Source of the DNA: Nitrospirota bacterium
GTDB lineage: Bacteria; Nitrospirota_A; Leptospirillia; Leptospirillales; Leptospirillaceae
NCBI GenBank assembly: GCA_023480765.1
Contig: JAMCWZ010000118.1
Coordinates: 1-5,138, forward strand
Reading direction: 5' to 3'
Length of the DNA stretch: 5,138 nucleotides
The position numbers and the translations under genes were made by a program. The notes under the pieces were generated by a model, which saw only the letters and a list, made by a program, of their open reading frames with translations, was not told where the DNA came from and made no database searches. Positions 1-5,138 of the stretch are shown in pieces (the first letter of the stretch is position 1; every line of letters starts with the position of its first letter).

Positions 1-95
1 GAGCGATCGGTTCCTCCATCGGCAAACACCGCATGACCAACACCCCCGACAAGAATGCCAATTGCAAGAATCAACAAGACGTTTCCTGTTTTCAT
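1..95 (-). CDS. ctpA: N-terminal fragment of an exported protein, probably S41 carboxy-terminal processing protease
   Basis: Partial gene cut by the left edge; only about 31 codons are visible. They encode a classic Sec signal peptide: MKTGN, a hydrophobic core (VLLILAIGILVGGVG), then a likely signal peptidase site after HAVFA. No catalytic part is visible, so the protease identity is inferred: ctpA-type S41 proteases commonly follow envC-like genes in diderm bacteria and mature in the periplasm, where they trim cell-wall hydrolases or other envelope proteins. Start choice: ATG at 95-93 has GGAAG six bases upstream. In-frame alternatives are ATG at 110-108 and GTG at 119-117, both downstream of a purine tract at 123-130 (GGAAGGGG), at 12 and 3 bases respectively. 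Confidence is high for a secreted protein start and moderate for ctpA. Confidence 0.5.
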   Translation of the reverse strand, partial: MKTGNVLLILAIGILVGGVGHAVFADGGTDR

Positions 96-122
96 TATTG
101 TCTTCCACATATCAAGCACATA

Positions 123-153
123 CCCCTTCCCGCTCGGGAAACATATCCCGCTC
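123..153 (-). promoter_or_regulatory. Purine tract and two competing small hairpins in the leader of the protease gene
   Basis: In transcript sense this leader holds an 8-base direct repeat GAGCGGGA (plus-strand positions 146-153 and 128-135) around TATGTTTCCC. Two mutually exclusive hairpins can form. One pairs CGGGA with TCCCG (135-139 with 146-150, 6-base loop). The other pairs TTCCC with GGGAA (136-140 with 127-131, GAGC loop), which would occlude part of the GGAAGGGG ribosome-binding-like tract at 123-130. The stems are only 5 bp, so function is speculative. Confidence 0.2.
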
Positions 154-200
154 TGCCCTTTTGCCCCAGACAGAACCACCAGTTGCAACGAAAGAAAAAC

Positions 201-241
201 TTATTAAGGCAAAGATTAGCATGACAAAGTTCGATGAGCAA
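201..241 (-). promoter_or_regulatory. Possible promoter region for the downstream protease gene
   Basis: The intergenic space between the envC stop and the protease start (96-350) is the only gap in the window large enough for an internal promoter. Two overlapping sigma70-like matches are visible in minus-strand sense. One is TTGCTC (241-236), a 17-base spacer, then TAATCT (218-213) with a TGC extended -10. The other is TTGTCA (227-222), a 15-base spacer, then TAATAA (206-201). Neither is close to consensus in both boxes, so this is a weak call. No convincing rho-independent terminator follows envC in this gap, so read-through from envC is also possible. Confidence 0.2.
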
Positions 242-350
242 GAAATTTCCAAGGATTTAACGGGAACTCATCCAAAGCCAAGAACGTTCTCGAGAGTCAC
301 ACCCATCTCTTTCATTTCCCAAGAAGAACCGATCCGGAAGGACTAAAAAC

Positions 351-1535
351 TCAATGGCTTTTTTGTCCCAGATAGGGGAGAGGGTTCACGGGATTTCCAA
401 AATGGGTCAATCCAAAGAAAATGGTTGAATGTCCATTGGTCCCTCCTCCTCCCGCCGTCCCAAGGAGTTCACCTTTTCGAACAATCTGCCCCTCTTTTAC
501 CCGGATAGTTTTCATATGCCCATAAAGAGAATAGACATGATGACCGTGATTGACGATAACAAGTTTCCCGTATCCCGAATAATGTCGGGCAAAAAGGATT
601 CGTCCGGTTTCGGCACTTCGTACCGGACTTCCAGCGGCAGCAGCAATATCCACCCCGTCGTGGAATCGACCGAAAGACTCAATAATTTTCCCGTTCACTG
701 GCCACAAAAGCCCCCTGATCTTGAGTCTGACCGGAGAGAAGTGATGGAGGTGCCTATGTCGATTCCTCAACTCCACCAGGCGAAGGTGGTGAATCAATTT
801 CAGCAGTTTCTGGGTTTTGGACAAAATGAGTTCATTGTTTTTTTCAAGACCGGACGCCCGTTCTTTCAAGGTTGCGATTTGTCTCTGGATCCGATCCATC
901 TGCTTCTTTTCGTCTTTTTCTTCCCGTTTGCGCCGGTCTTCCATCCGCAATATTCTGTCTCTTCTACGATAAAGCTCGTCCATTTTGATTGAAGTCGACG
1001 CCTCAAGAACTTTGTCACGGGAAATTTTTCTCTGCATTTGCCGGAGGGATGCATCGGAAACCCAGACCCCCAGCATATCAATCGATGATTCAGGTGTTTG
1101 ATCTTTACGGACAAGGTAGGCTGTTGCAGCATTCTTTAAGACAAGGACTTCCTGTACACCTTCAATCACTTGATGGGATCGGAGAGATGTTTTTTCGGAC
1201 CGGATCTCTTGATCAAGATGGGATAATTGTCTGGAAAAACGAATCTCGTTCATGTGGTTCTGCTCGATTTGCATATGGATCTTCTCTTGATCCATCCGAA
1301 GTTCAAGCATCCTGAACTTCAAATCGTCTCTCTTATTCAAATATTTCTTTTCGAGTTTCTTGTTTTGAATCAGTTCTTTTTTTAATTTTTCATATTCTTT
1401 TTTATGTTCAGCAATCTCACGACTCAATTTTTTCTTTCCTGCCGGAGCGGGTTCCGCATGAAGGAAAAGAGGCGTGGAGAAAGCAATTTCCAGGGCGATC
1501 AGAATCAGATACGGGAAAGAACGGAAGAAAGCCAC
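351..1535 (-). CDS. envC: EnvC-like murein hydrolase activator (coiled coil plus degenerate LytM/M23 domain)
   Basis: 394 aa. Residues 1-26 form a signal peptide ending near LHA. Residues about 35-120 and 160-255 are charged, heptad-rich coiled coils, followed by a His/Arg-rich stretch (249-266) and a C-terminal LytM/M23 domain (about 277-390). In M23 peptidases zinc is held by HxxxD and HxH motifs. Here H292 and D296 (HDGVD) and the YGH motif (338-340) are kept, but the position of the usual HLHFEI reads TIFFGL (371-376), so the HxH pair is lost. The ending NPVNPLPYLG resembles the EnvC C-terminus (VNPQPWLG in E. coli, from memory). This fits a non-catalytic activator of N-acetylmuramoyl-L-alanine amidases, working in the periplasm with FtsX at the septum. 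The start is GTG, chosen because AGGAG lies seven bases upstream (1547-1543) and the signal peptide follows directly. It overlaps the ftsX end by 31 bases, implying translational coupling. Confidence 0.85.
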   Translation of the reverse strand: MAFFRSFPYLILIALEIAFSTPLFLHAEPAPAGKKKLSREIAEHKKEYEKLKKELIQNKKLEKKYLNKRDDLKFRMLELRMDQEKIHMQIEQNHMNEIRFSRQLSHLDQEIRSEKTSLRSHQVIEGVQEVLVLKNAATAYLVRKDQTPESSIDMLGVWVSDASLRQMQRKISRDKVLEASTSIKMDELYRRRDRILRMEDRRKREEKDEKKQMDRIQRQIATLKERASGLEKNNELILSKTQKLLKLIHHLRLVELRNRHRHLHHFSPVRLKIRGLLWPVNGKIIESFGRFHDGVDIAAAAGSPVRSAETGRILFARHYSGYGKLVIVNHGHHVYSLYGHMKTIRVKEGQIVRKGELLGTAGGGGTNGHSTIFFGLTHFGNPVNPLPYLGQKSH

Positions 1536-2413
1536 CCGAATGCTCCTGTCATGACAGGAAAAAGAAACCAGTTGAGATCAACTGTTTTCCCATGAATTCC
1601 AGGATGAAAAAAAGGATCAAGGCCGTCCGGATAAAGAACAGGATGGAGAACCATCAGAGAAAGAAGAGCGATCAAACCGGAAAAAAAACCTGCAATCCCC
1701 CCTCCCCAAAAAAGAGGCACTGGAGAGTCCCCGAGTGACTCACTTTCCGGCTCTTCCGGTAAGGGGGTGGGGTCCCACATTCGTTTGCGTTCCGGGGTTC
1801 CTTGGCGGGGGACGACAGTCTCTTCCTTCAACTTTTTTGGTGACCATTCGAGGCGAAAAATCTGGATCCAGTAAATAAAAATCGCAAGGGTTGTCAGAAG
1901 CAAAAGCAACAAACCAACGTCTTTGACCTTATCCATGATTCTGTTCAAGAAGTCGAGACGGGATGCCCAAGCTTCATTCAGCTCAATCATCAAAACATGC
2001 GGATCCTTTTCCAAAAAATCTTTCAATGAATTTATCTGGGGAAGAAGATATGTCCGTTGGCCTTGAGTGTTTTTCCCATATGAGATGCGCACAGACAAGA
2101 TATGCTGAAACCGGGAAGGGATCCGGACAGACTCTCCATCTTTTAAGGCGGGAAGAAAACCTGCGATCTCCTTGGTGGAGATCAGCCGGACAGATTTTTC
2201 ACCCGTTATCTCTGAAATTCTGTCCAGGAGAGCATTCATATCCTTGTTATTGGTCGCATGCTTCAGAACGACAATCATGTGAATCGCCGGATAGAGGTTC
2301 TCCGTCTGGGTTTTTGTCACAAAAAAAAGAGAAGAGATCCAAAGGATAAAAGCAAAAGGTATCGACGATACCAGAATAAAGAGGAGATAAGACGAACGCG
2401 TCAGGTGGGACAT
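1505..2413 (-). CDS. ftsX: Divergent FtsX-like cell-division membrane protein
   Basis: 302 aa with the FtsX layout: TM1 at about 9-32, an extracytoplasmic domain of about 130 residues (33-163), TM2 at about 165-186, a cytoplasmic linker (187-233), TM3 at about 234-257 and TM4 at about 281-300. FtsX is the membrane half of the FtsEX ABC-type complex, which relays FtsE ATP hydrolysis to periplasmic EnvC and so switches on septal amidases. Directly following envC supports the assignment. Oddities: the TM2-TM3 linker is Pro/Glu-rich (PTPLPEEPESES) and lacks the usual conserved linker after TM2 (R-x-E-I-x-I-M-x-L-V-G-A style) expected in FtsX. No ftsE precedes it. The ATG lies 9 bases after the rnhB stop, in the same frame, with no Shine-Dalgarno, so translation probably depends on coupling to rnhB. 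It could instead be another FtsX-fold protein, but position and topology favour FtsX. Confidence 0.7.
   Translation of the reverse strand: MSHLTRSSYLLFILVSSIPFAFILWISSLFFVTKTQTENLYPAIHMIVVLKHATNNKDMNALLDRISEITGEKSVRLISTKEIAGFLPALKDGESVRIPSRFQHILSVRISYGKNTQGQRTYLLPQINSLKDFLEKDPHVLMIELNEAWASRLDFLNRIMDKVKDVGLLLLLLTTLAIFIYWIQIFRLEWSPKKLKEETVVPRQGTPERKRMWDPTPLPEEPESESLGDSPVPLFWGGGIAGFFSGLIALLSLMVLHPVLYPDGLDPFFHPGIHGKTVDLNWFLFPVMTGAFGWLSSVLSRI
1543..1559 (-). promoter_or_regulatory. envC ribosome-binding site inside a perfect palindrome at the ftsX 3' end
   Basis: The 16-base perfect palindrome TCCTGTCATGACAGGA spans 1544-1559. As RNA it can fold into a 6-bp stem with a CATG loop, and its 3' arm contains most of the AGGAG Shine-Dalgarno (1547-1543) of the envC GTG start. 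Ribosomes finishing ftsX pass through this stem and would open it. This suggests envC is translated mainly when ftsX is translated; the inference rests on sequence alone. Confidence 0.4.
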
Positions 2414-2422
2414 AAAAAGTTT

Positions 2423-3109
2423 CTATACCAGGGGGTCAGAATCTGAGGATAAAGGAGAAACTTCCTTTTTAAAAATCGCTCTTTGCCGGAAAGGTTCCAA
2501 AAAAGTCTTACAAAATACAGTCCGATGAATGGAAGAAACTCCCTGGAGAAGAAGCCCGTCCCGATGTTGCGCCGTCCCATATCCCTTGTTTTCCGCAAGA
2601 CCATACCCAGCATAAGTTTTGTCCAGTTCGGACATCATGTTGTCTCTGTAAACTTTTGCAATGATTGAAGCGGCTGCGATAGAAAGAACCCTTCTGTCCC
2701 CGCCAGTGAAGGGTTCCTGTTTGCATACAAGATCAGGAACGATTTCTCGACCATCCACAAGAAGAACATCGGGGGACTCCGCTAATCCTTCCACTGCTCT
2801 TCTCATTGCAAGGAGGGTTGCTCGACGAATGTTTAGGGCATTGATCTCTGAAACTGTTGCTTCGCCTACGGACCAGGAAAAAAGAAGAGAGCGGAGCTTA
2901 TCACTTAATGCCACCCTTTTTGAAGGGGAAAGAAGCTTTGAGTCACGAACTCCAATATTTTCAAAAAACTCCAAGGGCATTGGAAGAATAACAGCCGCAG
3001 CCACGACTGGACCAGCCAATGCGCCTCGTCCCACCTCGTCCACACCGGCGACGCGAAGAAAACCTTTTTTGTAAAATTCTCTCTCGATATCCGCCTGTGG
3101 AAAAGTCAT
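2423..3109 (-). CDS. rnhB: Ribonuclease HII
   Basis: 228 aa, normal length for RNase HII, which cuts the RNA strand of RNA-DNA hybrids and starts removal of misincorporated ribonucleotides from DNA in the cytoplasm. Family motifs are all present: AGVDEVGRGALAGPV (21-35, catalytic D24 and E25), RDSK (55-58), VLLVDG (115-120, catalytic D119), SIIAKVYRD (148-156, catalytic D156), and the C-terminal GYGT..H and SSIHRTVF (192-199) substrate-binding segment. The DEDD active site therefore looks intact. A tail of about 20 residues ending in a Ser/Asp-rich stretch is not part of the core. The ATG is 13 bases after the rplS stop with no clear Shine-Dalgarno, suggesting coupled translation. Its place after rplS is the common arrangement. 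The in-frame neighbour downstream is ftsX. Confidence 0.97.
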   Translation of the reverse strand: MTFPQADIEREFYKKGFLRVAGVDEVGRGALAGPVVAAAVILPMPLEFFENIGVRDSKLLSPSKRVALSDKLRSLLFSWSVGEATVSEINALNIRRATLLAMRRAVEGLAESPDVLLVDGREIVPDLVCKQEPFTGGDRRVLSIAAASIIAKVYRDNMMSELDKTYAGYGLAENKGYGTAQHRDGLLLQGVSSIHRTVFCKTFLEPFRQRAIFKKEVSPLSSDSDPLV

Positions 3110-3122
3110 GGAATTGCTTGGA

Positions 3123-3479
3123 TCAAGCGTCTTTCTTGCCTTCCACTTCCTGAAGTCTGGCTGCCTTGCCCTTTTTCGTTCTCAAATAATACAGTTTGGC
3201 CCTTCGAACTTTTCCGGCGCGGACCCTGTCAACCTTGACAATCTGTGGAGAATGCAGGGGAAACATCCTCTCAACGCCAACCCCAAAGGAAATTTTCCGA
3301 ACAGTCATCATCGCCCGGGTTCCTCCGCCTCGGAGGGCAATCACGACCCCTTCGAATACCTGAACGCGTTCCTTCTCTCCTTCAACGATCTTAAGATGGA
3401 CCTTGACTGTTTCTCCAATTTTCACATCGATGGGATTTTCCTTGAAGTACAATTGTTCAACCTGATCCAGAACGTTCAT
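3123..3479 (-). CDS. rplS: 50S ribosomal protein L19 (bL19)
   Basis: 118 aa, the usual length. bL19 sits at the 30S-50S interface of the ribosome and contributes to an intersubunit bridge. The full family pattern is readable: [19 protein letters not shown] (22-40), [32 protein letters not shown], then the basic [10 protein letters not shown] segment and GKAARLQE near the C-terminus. The ATG has a good ribosome-binding site, AAGGTG at 3490-3485, five bases upstream. It follows trmD after 64 bases, in the near-universal trmD-rplS order. No riboswitch-like leader or convincing promoter is visible in that gap. Confidence 0.98.
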   Translation of the reverse strand: MNVLDQVEQLYFKENPIDVKIGETVKVHLKIVEGEKERVQVFEGVVIALRGGGTRAMMTVRKISFGVGVERMFPLHSPQIVKVDRVRAGKVRRAKLYYLRTKKGKAARLQEVEGKKDA

Positions 3480-3543
3480 TTTTTCACCTTTCCATTTTCA
3501 TTGTCTGATTTTACCGGATTTCACTTTCCAATAACCGGACACT

Positions 3544-4269
3544 CTACTCCAACAGCTCCGGACGGACTCTTAACGTTTTTTCCCGAGCTTTTTCCCGACG
3601 GAATTGAACAATCCGGGCATGATTTCCGGAAAGTAGTACCTCGGGAACTTCCATCCCTTCAAACACAGGGGGTCTTGTGTATTGAGGATAATCAAACATC
3701 TCCCCCGAAAAAGTTTCCTTCTGGGGCGCCTGGGGATCAGACAAGACTCCGGGCAACAACCTTACGACTGCATCAATCATTGACAAAGACGGCAGCTCTC
3801 CTCCAGTCAAGACGTAATCTCCTGCAGACCACTCTTCAATCGGGTTTCCCAGCAGAATGCGCTCGTCTATCCCCTCATAGTGCCCTGCCAGAAAGAGAAT
3901 CGGACGTGGATCAAGAGACCAGGCCCAAGCATCCTTTTGATGAAAAACTTGCCCCTGCGGAGTCGGGTAAACAATCCTTAGGGAAGGAGGAGCTCCCTTC
4001 TGTGTGTCTTCAAGAGGGACATCCAATATCTTCCGCGCAAACTGAAGGGCCCGAAAAACCGGTTCAGGACGAAGAATCATTCCTCCGCCACCGCCATAAG
4101 GATAATCGTCCGTTGATCGATAACGTCCGTTTCCAAAGTCACGAAGGTTTAAGACAATGAAGCGAACAAGACCTTTGTCTTGAGCCTTTTTGAGAATGCT
4201 CGAATTTAACATTCCCAAGACGGGTTCCGGAAAGAGAGTTATGACGACAAAGGTCCGACAACTGTCCAT
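3544..4269 (-). CDS. trmD: tRNA (guanine-N1)-methyltransferase TrmD
   Basis: 241 aa SPOUT-family enzyme that uses S-adenosylmethionine to make m1G37 next to the anticodon of tRNAs with G36, preventing +1 frameshifting. It works as a dimer with a trefoil-knot SAM site. Visible motifs: ITLFPE (10-15), DDYPYGGGGGM (54-64), YPTPQG (101-106), AGHYEGIDER (128-137), DYVLTGGELP (151-160) and DAVVRLLPGVL with the likely catalytic D166. The C-terminal tRNA-binding part carries YTRPPVFEGMEVPEVLLSGNH. It ends soon after RPELLE, so it lacks the long tail of the E. coli enzyme, as many homologues do. The ATG at 4269 has GAGAGG ten bases upstream (4285-4280) and lies inside the last codons of rimM (31-base overlap), implying coupled expression. 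Confidence 0.98.
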   Translation of the reverse strand: MDSCRTFVVITLFPEPVLGMLNSSILKKAQDKGLVRFIVLNLRDFGNGRYRSTDDYPYGGGGGMILRPEPVFRALQFARKILDVPLEDTQKGAPPSLRIVYPTPQGQVFHQKDAWAWSLDPRPILFLAGHYEGIDERILLGNPIEEWSAGDYVLTGGELPSLSMIDAVVRLLPGVLSDPQAPQKETFSGEMFDYPQYTRPPVFEGMEVPEVLLSGNHARIVQFRREKAREKTLRVRPELLE

Positions 4270-4777
4270 TGAACAAAAACCTCTCGCCTTTTCCGGTCAA
4301 TCTTCGGAACAAGCGGATCTACCAAAGGACAAAGAATTTCTGTTCCCCGGAAGTCAATACCGATCAGATCTTGCCCTGGTCTTTCATAACAGGAAACGAT
4401 CTGACCGACCATATTGCCGGAGTCCACATCATAGACAGACATGCCAAGCAATTCGGAGACCCAAAAAATATCCCCTTCGCCTTCAGGAGATATTCCTCCC
4501 ATGGCACTATAGAGGCCCCATCGAGACCTGGTTTTTACAGCTTCCGGAGAGTCCAGTCCCTCCATTTTCAAAAGAAGAGCCCCATCACCGTGCTGTCTAT
4601 ACTCTTCTATTGAAAACGTCTCTAGACGATCTTCCGAAGGACCACAATAAATACTTTTTAGCCCCTCCTCAAGAATCTCCAATAAAAGCGAGGATGTATT
4701 CCGGACAAAAAAAAACCTTTTACCCCATGAGGACGACCGATCTGTCCAACAAGAGTAAGATTTGTCAAATCATCCAA
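4239..4777 (-). CDS. rimM: Ribosome maturation factor RimM, split by an apparent frameshift at a T9 run
   Basis: RimM binds ribosomal protein S19 and assists maturation of the 30S head and 16S rRNA processing. The conserved N-terminus is in one frame: TTG at 4777, then LTLVGQIGRPHGVKGF, with the family GRxxGxxG motif. After nine T (4715-4707) the protein continues one frame over as FVRNTSSLLLEILEEG and on through the PRC-barrel part (SRWGLYSAM, GDIFWVSELLGMSVYD, GQDLIGIDFRG) to TAA at 4241. As written, the first frame stops at 4660-4658 after 39 codons. Adding one T, or a -1 slip, gives 179 aa, a normal RimM length. The second frame alone starts at TTG 4682 (147 aa) and lacks the key motif. 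TTG 4777 is preferred: GGAG lies nine bases upstream; alternatives are TTG 4792 and 4768. It sits 15 bases after khpA and overlaps trmD by 31. Sequencing error, mutation or programmed slippage cannot be told apart here. Confidence 0.85.
4707..4715 (-). other. T9 homopolymer (slippery run) within rimM
   Basis: Nine consecutive T on the coding strand mark the exact place where the reading frame of rimM changes. In the upstream frame the codons read GGT TTT TTT TTG, so bases 4715-4709 form the heptamer U UUU UUU, the X XXY YYZ type that permits simultaneous -1 slippage. RNA polymerase slippage adding one U would give the same protein. Both outcomes read G-F-F-F-V-R. Confidence 0.8.
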
Positions 4778-4792
4778 TGTCTGTTGCTCCAA

Positions 4793-5023
4793 CTACTCCA
4801 AAATTTCCAGAACATAGCGTTTCCCTACACGGGTTCCTGCCGCATTTAAAAGCACGCGCATTGCTGACGCCGTTTTCCCTCCTCGCCCTATCACTTTTCC
4901 CAAATCGGCGGGAGCAACTTTTAATTCTATCACCACAATCCTTTCCGCATCAGTTTCATTGACAACGACCTGTTCGGGGGAATCTACCAGGGATCGTGCA
5001 ATCATTTCGATCAGAGCTCTCAT
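4793..5023 (-). CDS. khpA: KH-domain RNA-binding protein (KhpA/YlqC family)
   Basis: 76 aa, about the full length of this family, consisting of one type II KH domain. The nucleic-acid-binding GxxG loop is GRGG at 46-49 within LGKVIGRGGKTA, and the C-terminal strand ends GKRYVLEILE. KhpA binds RNA, in several bacteria as a partner of KhpB (Jag/EloR), and affects post-transcriptional control and cell elongation or division. The partner is not in this window. The ATG at 5023 has a strong Shine-Dalgarno AGGAGGG (5039-5033) nine bases upstream. It follows rpsP by 47 bases and precedes rimM, which is its standard place in the rpsP-rimM-trmD-rplS operon. Confidence 0.95.
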   Translation of the reverse strand: MRALIEMIARSLVDSPEQVVVNETDAERIVVIELKVAPADLGKVIGRGGKTASAMRVLLNAAGTRVGKRYVLEILE

Positions 5024-5070
5024 GAATGAAAACCCTCCTGATGCGGATGAAACTGCCAGAATCAGGTGTC

Positions 5071-5138
5071 TCAGGAGTGAGGCCGGGAAATCTTCCGAAT
5101 CAGTCTATGAACAGTTTCCGACGGCTGAGCACCTTTTT
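5071..5138 (-). CDS. rpsP: C-terminal end of 30S ribosomal protein S16 (bS16)
   Basis: Partial gene cut by the right edge; the last 21 full codons are visible and end with TGA at 5073-5071. They read KGAQPSETVHRLIRKISRPH plus a final S. The GAQPS-x-TV motif followed by a short basic helix is the characteristic C-terminus of bS16, a primary 30S assembly protein bound to 16S rRNA. Its position directly before khpA-rimM-trmD-rplS is the classic order and supports the call although few residues are seen. The operon promoter would lie beyond the window. Confidence 0.93.
   Translation of the reverse strand, partial: KGAQPSETVHRLIRKISRPHS

Noticed and set aside
281..294. Overlapping palindromes AGAACGTTCT and CTCGAG in the gap before the protease gene, resembling half of an SOS box
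   Set aside because: LexA boxes of the GAAC-N4-GTTC type need a 4-base spacer, which is missing here; short palindromes of this size occur by chance.
62..346. Plus-strand open frame covering the left intergenic gap
   Set aside because: It has no recognisable domain, and it partly overlaps the signal peptide of the minus-strand protease gene.
320..350. Possible terminator after envC (CCG-GAT-CGG followed by T-rich sequence)
   Set aside because: The stem is only 3 bp and the T tract is interrupted; it does not qualify as a rho-independent terminator.
429..992. Long plus-strand open frame opposite envC
   Set aside because: It is antisense to a well-supported gene, has no recognisable domain and reads as low-complexity mirror sequence of the minus-strand codons.
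3480..3543. Possible promoter or L19 leader between trmD and rplS (TTGGAA followed by TAAAAT)
   Set aside because: The spacer is only 12 bases and no stable stem is present; the tight operon context needs no promoter here.
3108..4160. 350-codon plus-strand open frame opposite rplS and trmD
   Set aside because: It covers two strongly conserved minus-strand genes, has no family motif, and is explained as a shadow of their codon usage.

Overview
The window is a bacterial chromosome segment in which every supportable gene lies on the minus strand, so transcription runs from the right edge (base 5138) to the left edge (base 1). Packing is tight, with gaps of 9 to 64 bases or short overlaps up to the last intergenic space. 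No mobile element, tRNA, rRNA, CRISPR array or phage gene is visible. The gene order rpsP-khpA-rimM-trmD-rplS-rnhB, with a stand-alone KH protein between rpsP and rimM, is widespread in Gram-positives and in several Gram-negative phyla. The EnvC-type amidase activator and the S41 protease with a signal peptide point to a diderm (Gram-negative) bacterium. A Nitrospirota/Leptospirillum-like or deltaproteobacterial-grade organism is a tentative guess from gene order and protein style only; no taxonomic search was possible.

Right half (about 2423-5138): a ribosome and tRNA maturation block. It holds the C-terminal end of ribosomal protein bS16 (rpsP), a KH-domain RNA-binding protein (khpA), the 30S maturation factor RimM, the tRNA m1G37 methyltransferase TrmD, ribosomal protein bL19 (rplS) and RNase HII (rnhB). 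The most notable detail is in rimM. Its conserved N-terminal motif and the rest of the protein lie in different frames, joined at a run of nine T on the coding strand. One extra T, or a -1 ribosomal slip on U UUU UUU, would restore a normal-length RimM.

Left half (1-2413): an envelope or cell-division block. A divergent FtsX-like four-helix membrane protein overlaps the start of an EnvC-like coiled-coil/LytM protein with a degenerate metal site. After a gap of about 255 bases comes the start of a secreted protein, probably an S41 carboxy-terminal processing protease (ctpA), cut by the left edge. No ftsE lies immediately upstream of ftsX; rnhB is there instead. FtsX and EnvC would together control septal peptidoglycan amidases from the inner membrane.

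Overall this is mostly conserved housekeeping sequence. I do not see a clear new defence or mobile system. The items worth checking are the rimM frameshift, the unusual FtsX without an adjacent FtsE, the probable translational couplings, and the regulatory-looking gap before the protease gene.
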